Source: Gnetum montanum (lineage: Eukaryota > Streptophyta > Gnetopsida > Gnetales > Gnetaceae). Taken from it: a stretch of 31,509 bases of DNA. Below are positions 18,289 to 29,106 of the stretch, one piece after another (the first letter of the stretch is position 1; the number at the start of each line of letters is the position of its first letter). The stretch lies in the NCBI GenBank assembly GCA_015680685.1, contig MNCI01037560.1, positions 223,985 through 255,493 on the forward strand. Direction: 5' to 3'. The position numbers and the translations under genes are program-made. The notes under the pieces are model-generated. The model saw only the letters and a program-made list of their open reading frames with translations, was not told where the DNA came from and ran no database searches.

Positions 18289-20508
18289 GCCTTCTTCTCT
18301 TAGTCATGATGATTCAAAACCACTAGTGCCCCAAGAATTCAAAGTGGCATATACTCATCCAAATGAGTTTGTACATGATTTCACCATCATCCTACATTAG
18401 GATGAGCAACTATGGTAGAGAGATATGGAGGGCAATGTTGTGGTGCCTCTTGACCAATCTATTTTGGGGATGCTACTCCAAATTGTTAAGAGGTTGGGCA
18501 TCCATGACCTCCATGATGACTACGTTGTGCAAGACCATGAATATCAAGAATACTGGCTGAAAAAAACATAATGTAAATGAGATTGACACCAATAGAAGCA
18601 TCATGAAGCTATGAAGGGAAAATGGTTTACTAACCCCTTGTTCCTACTAAATCAAAATGACAATGAGGATGCTCTCTCTAGGGGTTCTCAACATAAAGAT
18701 TCTCCACCCCTTGACATTGGTGATGGGGGCCTGAACCTAAATTTGTAGTCCACTATCAACAATTCAATTTCAAGAAAAAGTGGGAGTCAAGGCAGGGGGC
18801 TCAGGCAAGCATCATGATGATAAAAAATTTGATGATCGTGGCCATGATAAGCGGAGAGGAGGTGGCAGACACCATGGTGGTGGTAGCCCTCCTTCCTCTT
18901 CATCCTCTTCATCTACATCTTCTTCTTCCTCCTTTAATTCTGATCAAAACTACAAGAGACGAAACCATGAGGGAGGTGAATTGCAGGACAATGATCGTAG
19001 GCCCCACCATGATTGAAGGGGTAGTAGGGGACATCATAGGAATCATCAAAATCATGAGAATGATGAGCCCTTGCTGGCAACTCAAAGCATGCTAAACATC
19101 ACAAATATAATTAAAATCCCAACCAAACATATGAAAGATAATAGAATCAAGTGGTTGGATATGAACAATATCCCTAGATTTAAGGAGGGATATAACTTAG
19201 ATCCACAAACCCAGCTTTAAGCCTTTCATGATGCCTATGCCTTGTAGAACATAGAAAATGATTGGTAGAAACTTAAGTTATTCCCTAGGACACTCATAAA
19301 AGAGGTAAAAAGTTAGTATCACTCTTTGGAGTCAGAATCAATTTGTAGATAAAGTACAATGCTTAAGCTATTCAATGATAAATATCATATGTACTCCATA
19401 GTGTCCAATTTGAGAAACCAAATCCAAGGTTGGTGATAAGGAATACATGAACCCTTGGACGTAGCCATGGGTAGGCATTATTCCCTTTTGCACAAATGTC
19501 CTAGCCATGGTTATTCTCAATGAGAGTAACTTCACTGTATCATAGATGGGCTCCAATAAAAAATGAGAAGAAGTCTTAGGATCTACACCTAAGGAATATT
19601 GTTAGAAATAAGAACCCATCATATTCAAAGGATGATTAAGTAGGATGCAAAAGAAGAAGATAAGCTGAGAAAATGGGAAAGTGCTGAGGAGCATAACCAA
19701 GAACCTTCCATCAGAGAAAGGGAGGTCCAATTCTATGACAATGAGGGAGAGGCACCACTTGATGAGGTGGTGTAGCGAAAAACCTTGCCAATTGAAAAAC
19801 TTTTGTTTGAAATTTCATCTAAGGTTAATAAAATGTAGAAATATTTGGATAAAAAATTTCAAACTACTCTAAAAGTTGCAGAAGAATCCAAAGAACAAGG
19901 TAGTGATCATGACCACAAGAGAAGGAAAGAAGCTAAATGTGCCTACCAAAGGGGTAAGGATAAAGCTGAAATAGTAGAAGACATTATGGAGTTAAAATCA
20001 AATGATAATTATGGGTGTATGAACATCCCAAGGGATGTTACCCTATTGTGTCACACTTATAAGAATCTAGGGTGTATGCTTTGAATCCTAGACTAGCATG
20101 AAGGTAAGCACCCAGAAGGTTGTCTCATCCTCAAGGCAACCCAAGGCAGTTCCACCAACAACAACAATCTTATTATCCAAGTGGAGCTTTATCACAATTT
20201 TATGAGTAGTATTAGCACTAGCAACACCCACAATCATGGGGGATGCCACCACCAAGGTAGCAGTACCCTTACAGGAAACCAGATCTGTATGGGTACTATG
20301 TTCAGCAACCAATGTCTCCACATGAATCTTCTAGTCATGCTTCTTTTCAGCATCACTACTACCCTCTAGAGTATTATAGAACTCATTCTCCATCTACTAG
20401 AGCCCCATATTCCTATCAACCTTCTCATCCTTTAACACATGCTCCCCCACCTTTAGCCCAATTACCACCTACTCCATTCATGCAAGGGAAAATTCCTATG
20501 CAGCTGTA
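18289..20508 (+). pseudogene. gag: Element C: decayed Gag with Ser-rich linker (Athila-like)
   Basis: ATG at 18289 starts MPSSLSHDDSKPLVPQEFKV, 146 bp after the primer-binding site. An N-terminal domain follows to about 18700. Near 18780 the frame changes, then about 435 codons to 20084 stay in one frame. A His/Gly/Arg- and Ser-rich linker comes first (poly-Ser encoded by a TCT/TCC repeat at 18895-18930), then the Gag core with NNIPRF, FHDAYAL, KLFPRTLIKE, and LLHKCPSHGYS, and finally a coiled and basic tail. A third frame (20110-20508) encodes a Gln/Pro/Tyr-rich end. Stops are nearly all TAG or TAA. The layout is shared with the gag at 29107, so the N-terminal domain and Ser linker belong to this family. 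Confidence 0.82.
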
Positions 20509-20699
20509 GTAGTGTAATGCTACTAGGGTCGTTAACTTACAATCGGCTCCCCAACTAAGTATTTTGGAACCTAGATCCTGTAAAATACCATTCTTCTAAA
20601 CCAATAGCCCTACTAAGCCCTCACCTACTTATGCAGCTAGTCATCCTATATCTCTTGCATCCTCTACATCCATTTCTTTCGAGAGTCCTTCAAACCAAA

Positions 20700-21226
20700 T
20701 GCCTTCCAAGATCTGCATAATTATGTTAACCCACACTGTATCTGATTGGATCAAGGCTGGCAACATCTCTAGGAAAAGAGCTAATCTTGGAAGTCATCTC
20801 ATCTATTTGCATATTATTGGGGATGAGCCATGAAAGGCTCTTCTTGACTTAGGTTCTGGAGTTAATTTGATTTCTCATGAAATGTACAACGCCTAGAACC
20901 TTCCTCCTCTTAACAAGAGCAACATCTATTTAGAATTAGCAAATCAATTCATCGTTGTTCCTTTGGGACTAGTGGAGGACATTGTGACCATTGTCTATGG
21001 GTGATCGTATCCTATTGATTTCCTAGTAATCAAAGTTGGCAATTGCAAGGGGGACTTCCCAATCATTATGAAAAGAGCTTGGTTGAGTACTATTGATGCA
21101 CAAATGGGCATCAAAGATCCTTCCTTAGAGATTTTTAAGAAAAATTCATTTGAAAAGATTGAGAAGAAGTAAGTTCCATACATCACATACAATAATATAG
21201 GGTGCAACTATGTGCAAAAACTTTAG
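20700..21226 (+). pseudogene. Element C: decayed aspartic protease
   Basis: One frame contains KALLDLGSGVNLIS with the catalytic triplet DLG at 20846-20854, corresponding to the Athila DLGAS-V-L motif. It continues with LELANQFIVVPLG and VEDIV, then PIDFLVI and IIMKRAWLST, the degraded equivalent of ILGRPFL. Two stops lie inside (TGA 20831, TAG 20894), plus a TGA near 21001. Reverse transcriptase follows about 500 bp later. Confidence 0.8.
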
Positions 21227-21755
21227 TCTCCTAAAAGTACATCAACCAAAGCATGTAAATAGTGTGCAAATGAATCCAAAATTCAAAATTTCTTGTACAC
21301 AGTAGCCAAAAAACATGAGGGCATGTAGTGGTTGACAACTAATTTTGATAGCAACACACTTTGCATAAAATCTACTAAGAGCTTAACTTGTGCCTATGTT
21401 AAAGGCATGAATGAACTAGAGTAAGTTCATCACCAACTCTCTAATGATGAACCTAATGATACCAATTAGGAAGAGTTGGAAATCCCTAACAGTTTTAAAT
21501 AGGAGCCCTTAGAGTTAAAAATTCTACCTACCAACATGAAATATGCATTTATGATAAATGGCAAGCTAGTAATAATCAATGCCAACCTTGCTCCTAAGTA
21601 GAAAAGGATGTTGTGGAAGGTGGTTAACAAATGGCTAATAGTCTTTTCTTGGTCATATCTTGAACTCATAGGGATTGATCCTGAGATATGCCAGCATCGC
21701 ATCTATACTGATCCAACCATGAAGCCAAAAAGTTAGCTACAACAGAAACAACCCC
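21227..21755 (+). pseudogene. Element C: degraded protease-polymerase linker
   Basis: Coding remnants occur (for example the segment around 21530-21600), but no frame is continuous. This is where the variable linker before Athila-type reverse transcriptase normally lies. Confidence 0.5.
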
Positions 21756-23229
21756 AAACTAAAGCAAATCATCAAAGAGAAAATTAAACAACTTCTCAAG
21801 GCAAGGTTCATCTATCCAATTGTGGGTAATGAGTGGGTTAGCCCACTTGTAATTGCACTAAAGAAAGGTGGCAAATGGTGGGTTTGCATTGATTGTAGGC
21901 TGTTGAACATGGTGACATTCAAAGATCATTTTCCATTGCCATATGTGAACCAAGTGTTGGACACTATTTCTGGGCATTGCTATTATAGCTTCCTAAATGG
22001 TTATAGTGGCTATAACTAAATTCAGATTGTAGCTGAGGATTAGGCCAAAACAACATTCAAAAGTCCCTAGGGGACTTTTGCACATTGTAAGATGCCCTTT
22101 GGTCTATGTAATGCCCCCTACAACTTTTCAACACCTTATCCTAAGTATTTTTCAGTAGCAAATTGGTACCAAGGTGGAAGTCTTCATGGATGACTTCTCC
22201 ACCTATGGTGCTACATTCAAGCAAGCCCTAGACTGCCTCGAGAAAGTGCTTAAAAGATGCATAGAGACTAATCTTTAGCTCAATTGGAAAAAGAGCCATC
22301 TCATGGTCTAATAGGGCATTGTGTTGGGGCAAAAAATCTCTCAAGCAGGGATTGAGATGAACCTAGAAAAGATTCAAGCCATCCAAGGAATAACCCACCA
22401 ACTAAAACCTATTAAAGATGTCTCGTCATTTCTTAGACACACTAGCTACTACCAATTATACATAAAGAATTTTTCTAAGATCGCAAAACTATTGGTTGAT
22501 CTCAAGAAGAATGATGCTCCATTCATATGGACCAAAGAATGCAAAAAGACATTCTAATAGCTTAAGGAGAAGCTTATAGAAACTCCAATTCTACAAGCAC
22601 TTGATTGGTCTTATCCATTTCACATCATGATAGATGCATCAAACTATTCCTTGGGAGCTATGCTTATGTAGTTAGACGATTAGAAACATCCATATTACAT
22701 CCATTGCACAAGCTAAAGCATTGTAGATGCATATTTTAATTACACCATGATGGAGAAAGACTTGATGGATGTGGTATATGCTTTAGAGAAGTTTAGGCAC
22801 TATGTGCTTAGATATAAGGTGTTTGTGCACAATGACCACAATGCCATTTACTTCCTAATGAATAAACCAATCATGAGCCCTTATGTCATATGGTGGCTAG
22901 TGATCTTACAAGAGTTTGATCTCACAATGATAAATTGAAAGGGGAATAAGAATGTGATCACTGATCACTTGTCTTGATTACGATGGGACAACAAAGAGGA
23001 TGAAAGCCCACTCTTTGATCAATTTTCTAATGAATTCCTCTTTGTTGATGCAATAAATGAACAAGTTCCCACTAAACTAAAATGGTACAATGGCATCCTC
23101 ACTTATCTTCTTACTCAAGAGATGCCACAAGAGTTAGACCACTAGAAGAAGCAACAATTTCTTCATTAGGCTAAATGCTTCATGGAGATTAACTGACATC
23201 TTTACAAGATGTGTGTCGATGGCCTGGTT
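21756..23229 (+). pseudogene. Element C: decayed reverse transcriptase and RNase H (Athila-like)
   Basis: Fingers: IKQLLKARFIYPI, WVSPLVIALKKGGKWWVCID and FKDHFPLPYVNQVLD. Motif A reads SFLNGYSGYN, with the catalytic Asp changed to Asn at 21996-21998. KMPFGLCNAP follows. After a frameshift near 22115, one frame runs to about 23430. It holds the catalytic FMDD (22183-22194), the Athila-typical DDFSTYG and LNWKKSHLMV, and an RNase H with IMIDASNYSLGA, MMEKDLMDVVYALEKFRHY and HNDHNAIYFL. The tether ends in LITMxxxN-like remnants. The FMDDFS signature and the tRNA-Asp site place C in the Athila group, distinct from element B. Confidence 0.87.
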
Positions 23230-24382
23230 TGTTGGTGTGTTCCTAATGCTAACCAACTATGAATTCTCCAAGATGCTCACGAGGGTCCTTGTAGGGGCCA
23301 CTATGTAAGGATATGCATGACCATTAAAATCCTGATGGTAGGGTACTATTGGCCAACAATCTTAAGGGATGTCCACCAATTCGTCAGCTGTTGTGAATGT
23401 TTTCAACAAGATGGTGGGATGATTTCTTGAATGGAGGAATCCCAACAGTATCTAACCACTAGAACCCTTCAACATCTGGGGCATAGACTTCAGGGATACC
23501 ATCACACCCATGTCAAATGGAAATATGTACATAATAGTCATTGTTAACTATTGTACAAAATGAATAGAAGCAACAATCATCATGGATTGTACATCGTCCA
23601 TTGCTGCATGATTTGTACAACAAAATGTTGTAAACTGGCTTAGAGTGCCACATGCACTAATTTTCAATAATGGTACTTATTTTACAAGTGCTACTTTTTG
23701 CAAGCTCATGCAATGCTTAGGGGTTGAACATAAATTAACAACACCCTACCACCTCCAAGCCAACAATCAAGCAAAGGTTACTAATAGGGAGATCACAAAA
23801 ATCTTAACAAGAACAATTAGCAAATATAGGAAAGACTAGAACACAAAACTTAATGATGTCCTCTAGGCATACCTCTCAACATGGAAACTCCCTATAGGCT
23901 ACTCTCCCTATGAGCTAGTGTATGAAAAATTACCAACTCTACTAATTCAATCCAAGCTTCATACACTTTCAACAACTTATGACTTTGAACTTAACCTGAG
24001 CCTAGCATAAAAAGAGAGATTAATAAACTTTAACGTGCTAGATGAGAATTGATTGGTGGCCCTATCTTTAAATGAAGTACACAAAGAATTTAGTAAAAAA
24101 TGCCATGACCTTAAAATAAGAAAAGTAAAATTTCAACTTGGAGATAAGGTTCTCTACTAGAACCCCACACACGTACCTCAATGAACTAAGTTTTAAATGT
24201 TGTGGAAAGGGTCTTACATCATTTATAAACATTTTTCTTCTAGGGCCATGTTAATCTACAAACTTGAGAGCTCACACAAGAAATAGTAGGTTAACATGCA
24301 ATAAGTCAAACCTTTCCATGAGCCCATTCAAGCTAGTGCAATCAATGCCTCATTAGATGGACAACCATGCTCAATCCTTTAG
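23230..24382 (+). pseudogene. Element C: decayed integrase
   Basis: The zinc domain is visible as DAHEGPCRGHY (23275 on) and CCECFQQD (about 23394). After a frame change the core reads FNIWGIDFRDTI, with the first catalytic Asp intact at 23486. The second is changed (IFNNGTYF near 23660, Asp to Asn), and so is the glutamate (NNQAKVTNREI near 23765, Glu to Lys). GYSPYELVYEKLPTL and LGDKVLY follow, and a terminal KPFHEPIQA-like segment ends at TAG 24380-24382. The two lost residues are G-to-A changes, as in element B. Confidence 0.85.
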
Positions 24383-25849
24383 ATCTCCTCCTTTCAACAT
24401 AGTCATGGGGGAGATGGTCATCCATGCTAATTATATAAATGACTCCTTATTTTTTCCACATTTTTGTTTTACACTTTGTTTGTTTTTATATCATTTTAAT
24501 TTTACAGTTTGTTATTTTTCCAAATTTTGTTTTACAACATTGTTAGTATGTTTTATTTTTCTTGAATATTTTTATAATTTCTTATATAATTTACTTTATT
24601 TTGGTTTGAATTTTTCTTCTTTTCTAATAAAAATGCTTTATTGCCAATAGGACTCAATGATGATGTCACTAGTTACTAATGGTGGTTTGTACCTAATGTT
24701 TTTGATTGCTAATGTCTGGTTTCTATTTTGAATTTTGATGACTGATAACTAGGACAAGCTTCTTTTTTATGGATCAAGTAGTGAGTTCACTTCATCCACC
24801 CATCCACCTACTCTATGGTTTTCCTAGTTTTGTAAATATGAGGTCCCTTATTCATTAATAACACTTTAATGAACTTGTGACCTTGGTAGTTTCCAAACTT
24901 GGAAAAGATTCAAAGGTTTGAAAAGGATGTTACTTCAATGGAATTTAATACTCTTTGTACCTTTCTACTTGCTTAAGGGCATGTGTGTTTTCATGGATTT
25001 CTTACCGTTCCATGTCAACCAATAATAGGAAGTTGAATAAGTCTTTGCATGGTGTGGTTCTCATCTAAAAAAACAACATGATGGGAATTCAAAGCACACC
25101 CCTTAGACAAAATAAATAGGCTACAAGCACTAGTTATGGAACTAGAAAGACATGTTACCCATGCTTGAAGGTCCCCTCTAACTAAGGCCCTTTCTCACTT
25201 CCTACTTATCTTCTCTTCTCAAATAAGAAATGGTGGTTATGCATGGGAGCATTCTTGTGTCTTAAGAGGATGGACTAGTCCTAGAGTGGTGATGCAAGCT
25301 TACTGAAAGTGGTTGATTTTGGTCTAGACTAAGGTTAGACTTTATTGAGTCATTTCAGCATGAAACTCACAAGGGACTTCTTATGACCATGATTGGGACA
25401 TCCATTCCATTATCTATCTTATCCATCAATGCTCTCTATAACTCACCTCACTGCTAGGTAGATTCTTCGAGTTTTGGTCCTTAGCTTTTTGTAGCCATTA
25501 ATCAACTATGGGGCCCACCAACTCCTTAGTTGAGGTTATGCAAGGATAAAAAGGGAATATGCTTACTATGGTGAGGATCCACTTAAATAGCCCTTGGTTG
25601 GGCTAGTTAAGTTCCTTATCCTTAAACATATTTGTAATCAAATATTTTGCATTCCCCATCGATTATGTCCACCAATGTGCTCCTTAAGGTATTTCTCTAT
25701 TCATTCTCCATCTTTTGTGAACTTTGAAACCCTCTTCATGTATTTCATTATGTTCTTGACCTGTTAGGCTTCCATTTGACTCAAATTTCATTCAAAAACT
25801 TCTTATATTTTTCACGTTTTAACTTGGTCAATGGTGGTCAATAGCTACA
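24383..25849 (+). other. Non-coding spacer downstream of element C pol
   Basis: It opens with a short purine run (ATGGGGGAGATGG at 24404), then a T-rich tract to about 24640. The rest shows no coding similarity. Such a long spacer between pol and an accessory ORF is usual for Athila-type elements. No LTR boundary is clear inside it. Confidence 0.5.
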
Positions 25850-25930
25850 TTGACTAGGCCCAATTGACATAGCAAACTACATCAACGAGGCCTAGTCAAT
25901 GCAAGGGAAAAATTCTATAAATAGCACTCA
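25850..25930 (+). promoter_or_regulatory. Promoter-like segment upstream of the accessory ORF
   Basis: TATAAATA at 25916-25923 is preceded by ATCAACGAGGCCTAGTCAAT. The LTR of element D has AATGAGGCTCC and GATGAGGCCTTGTCAATGCA just before its TATA box, and the LTR of C has AATGTGGCCTCGTTGA. The resemblance suggests a piece of related U3 sequence, either an internal promoter or the remnant of another LTR. Confidence 0.5.
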
Positions 25931-26470
25931 CCATTTAGAAATTTTTTACCATTTTCTTCAAATGTAAGGGGAATTTTTGCAATTTTTCAGAGCCCAAAAC
26001 CTTCTAGAGCTTATAACTTTCAAATCATTTGTCCAATTCACTCCGTTCTTTAGCCTTGTAGCTTCCGGAGGTACGCTCTACATCATGGTGGTCACAAACC
26101 TTAGGTTTTTGATAGAAAATTTTTCAAACTTTTCCTAACTTTTCCATGGGTTTAATAAATAAAATAATATTAAATCACCAACCTATGAGAGTTAAAACCC
26201 TTCCAACACACTCTAGTAACCTATCTAATTTGATAATAATAAAATAATATTAAAATAATCAAACAAACCATGATCACAACTTAGCCAAGTGTAATTACCC
26301 TAAGAGATAAGGTATCCAAAATGTTTTAAAGTTACACATTAAGTGCTAATCCTTGGTCATGTTGTGATTATAAATGGCACGTAGACCAAAATGCCTATAG
26401 AAAGGAGAACCATCTCAACTAAGGGACAAATGACAAAGAGCTAGAAGGGAGCAGCAAGAATAAGTCCAAG
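25931..26470 (+). other. Leader-like AT-rich interval
   Basis: No coding frame recognised. Two AAAATAATATTAAA segments (near 26161 and 26243) flank a less AT-rich piece. It would be the leader of a transcript starting after the TATA box at 25916. Confidence 0.35.
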
Positions 26471-28043
26471 GGTAGGTAGTAGAAACTCATGCATCTAGAT
26501 CTCTTCAGAAGGAGCCCGAGGTGGAATCTATCCAAAAACTTCTTGAAGAAGTGACTATAATAGAATAATCCCATCAAGATGAGGTGCTAGGACTGATGCC
26601 AAGACTTGAGATTACATTAACTCGAGCATGCCTTCATTAGATCAAGCCTCATGACATCCAACATTCAATTCTCCAAGAATTGAACTTTGGACTATTCTTG
26701 GAACATGATCCACCAAAGGTCAAGATGTAGTTGTAGAACTATCCCATGTGTCCAGTCATCACTTCCAATGGGGAATGGTACATGGGAGAGACATATCTTT
26801 TTTACAACAGTAGGTGGGTGGAAGCCACTGTGAAGATCAAGGACATTTAGGTGTCCTACTTAGTAAAAGCTATTATGCAAGAAGTATGGCGCACTCACCC
26901 TAGTGGAGTGTGTATATTTCAAGATAGTAGCCTATCACCTTAATCTGATGGTAAGGCCTAGTAAGGTGATTGCCTTCTCCACCCATACATGTGCTACTCT
27001 AAGTGGAAAATCCCCTGTGAACCTTCCATAGTTAATCTATCTAGAGATAGAGAAGCAATTTAAGGAAAATGAATGTCAAAGGAAGGCCTTATCATTTCCT
27101 TGCCTGATTAGAAAATTATGCAAAAGGGTAGGAATAGTTCGCTATGCCAATGATACACTCTAGCATACTCCTTTTGCTTCTTGGATAGAAATGATGAAGG
27201 ATAAGATCCCTACCACAATGAAGGAAGAGGAGCAACAAACACCACCTCCACTGCCCAATCATGAAATAATGTCAGAGTCCCATGCTACCCTTGAATGAAT
27301 GCATGAGATCCAAGAGTAGCTCTTAGGTAAGCAAGAGCAGTGAGCAAGAACGAGTGGTGGTGATCCATCTATGTATTACTCAGCAATGAGTCACCTTAAC
27401 AAAGTGGTTTGAACCATTAACCAAATGGAGAGAGGTGGATCAATCTTTTTAGCCCAAAGAACACAACTACTTGCAAGATTAAGTCCTAGCTCCTGAGGGT
27501 AACGGTCTCTCTCTCACAACAACAATAATTCCCATACATCTTTGGAAATGCTACTACTTGCTCAATGTGTCTAGAGAAGGGCAAGGGGACAATTGTCTTG
27601 GTTATGCAACACCATGGGCAAGAGAAAATAATAAAGGTGGTTGCTGATAGAATTGCTAAGGCATTAAATGCACCTATGGTGTCTATACCAGACATTTCTA
27701 CACTCTAATATGTGTAGATGTCCACATGAATAGTGAATGACAAATTAAGTGCAATCCAACATGAAGAGTTGCTGGACCAATTGGTAGGAACTAGGTAACC
27801 GATTTCGGATGTCTTCAACCTTCTAAATACAATTCCTACAACCCAGTAGAAGTTACTAGAAGTAAGGGGAAAATGCATTATCATGAAGGGGCAACTCCAA
27901 ACAATCGAGGCTCAAAACCAATGCTTGCCTACAAAGGTTGTTGAATTAAGAGCCTACCTTGCTGATCCTATGCTTCTCAGTCCTACGTTGACCCATGATG
28001 AAGCTTTTTAGAAACTTTAGGAAAAGCTCAAGAATGCTAAGGA
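26471..28043 (+). pseudogene. Decayed accessory ORF resembling 'putative plant transposon protein'
   Basis: Three frame segments make up the ORF. About 26482-26930 contains NFGLFLEHDPPKVKM and GEWYMGETYLFYNSRWVEA. About 26890-27300 contains HLNLMVRPSKVIAFSTHT and SFPCLIRKLCKRVGI (27092-27136). About 27544-28107 is a hydrophilic, helix-rich tail (KVVADRIAKAL, IQHEELLDQL, KGQLQTIEAQN) that runs without a stop into the LTR at 28044. The 'FP.LI..LC..(A/V)G(V/I)' pattern after a variable core is typical, as I know it, of plant Transposase_32-type proteins found in retrotransposons. It could be the extra 3' ORF of element C or part of another element. Stops are mainly TAG, TAA and TGA by transition. 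The function of this domain is not known to me. Confidence 0.55.
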
Positions 28044-28144
28044 TGTTGATGAGTCATCTTTTGTTGGTTGCGTCAATGAGGCTCCGTCGATGCATCTCAC
28101 CCTGTGTTGATGAGGCCTTGTCAATGCAGTGTCCGTCCGTCACC

Positions 28145-28152
28145 TATAAATA
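28145..28152 (+). promoter_or_regulatory. TATA box of the C/D LTR
   Basis: TATAAATA in the same context as the other LTRs (CCTATAAATATGCACC), 101 bp from the LTR start and about 20-30 bp after the GAGGCCTTGTCAATGCA element. Confidence 0.7.
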
Positions 28153-28325
28153 TGCACCAACCAACTACATTTATGGGGACATCCAAATTTTAGTAGTAGT
28201 GAAGCTCTTGCATTTTTTCCATTTGAAAGTTGGAATTTTTTCCCTGGGTGCTTGCAGTAGGAGTCAATGAGTGTACAGATCTTTATTCGAGCATTGTTGT
28301 ACTTGGGCATGATAGTGTGTCTGGC

Positions 28326-28331
28326 AATAAA
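28326..28331 (+). terminator. Poly(A) signal of the C/D LTR
   Basis: AATAAA within GGCAATAAAAATGAGCTTTC, aligned with the signals at 17549 and 31350. Confidence 0.55.
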
Positions 28332-28943
28332 AATGAGCTTTCTGATAAACCTTGTAGTACTTTGGATAGATTAACTATTTTATTTATGCATTTAATATTT
28401 TTAATTATTTATTAAATGCTTTCAATTAATTATCAAATATTTTCAAGCTATTACATTAATGAGACAATTAGGTGAAATAGATTACACACATAAGTATGAC
28501 CACTTCGAGCATAACACATATTCACTTGGTAATCCTAGCCGCATTATCGCTTGGTACGTCTAGTAGTGTAGTGTTTGGTCACCCAGAAGTGGATACAAGA
28601 GTTCAGGACATGTACGAAAAGTGTGAAAGGATACTTATGTTAAGATTAGTTAAATGACTAGTTAATTAATAATTTAGATTAGTTAATTAAACTCCTTTAA
28701 TCTACATTTCAATCGTCAAAATATAAAATATAAAATGATTAAAATCTGATGCCTCAATTACACTTGACCATACCAACATACATCACAAGTATAATTGGGA
28801 GGACAACAATTGACCTTAAGGCTAGATTCACTTCCTAAAGGCTAGTGCACGTGAAACAATAAAGTTTACAAAATTCGACCGGATCGTGCATGAATGCTTG
28901 TGATTTGTATGGTTGGGTATAGGGGTACCTCACCTCTTATCAT

Positions 28944-28961
28944 TGGTGCCATTGCTAGGGA
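28944..28961 (+). other. tRNA-Asp primer-binding site of element D
   Basis: TGGTGCCATTGCTAGGGA lies one base after the LTR end. It differs from the tRNA-Asp site recalled for Athila elements at four positions, all C/T or G/A transitions. It is better preserved than the site at 18126. Confidence 0.8.
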
Positions 28962-29106
28962 CTTTTCTTGTGGAATGTGCGTTATTTAGGTCTAAGTGGA
29001 TACCACTAATATCATTCCATAAACCTAAAGCTCAATAACATTATCACTATATATAATTATAGAAGCACATTGATAATTTCATTTTATTTTACAAAATTTT
29101 TTCTTC

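Larger units (their letters stand above)
28044..28942 (+). repeat. LTR between elements C and D
   Basis: It starts TGTTGATGAGTCA, ends TTATCA, and is 899 bp long. It is the same family as 17261-18124. It is followed by a primer-binding site and gag, so it acts as the 5' LTR of D. It could also be the 3' LTR of C in a tandem array, although no strong polypurine tract precedes it. No target-site duplication can be tested because D's far end is not resolved. Confidence 0.85.

Noticed and set aside
24404-24416. ATGGGGGAGATGG as the polypurine tract of element C
   Set aside because: No LTR starts nearby; the following sequence is a T-rich spacer, so it cannot be placed as the 3' LTR primer.
27486-27695. 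Minus-strand open stretch inside the accessory ORF region
   Set aside because: The plus strand has the better coding sense across this region; the minus stretch has no recognised motif.
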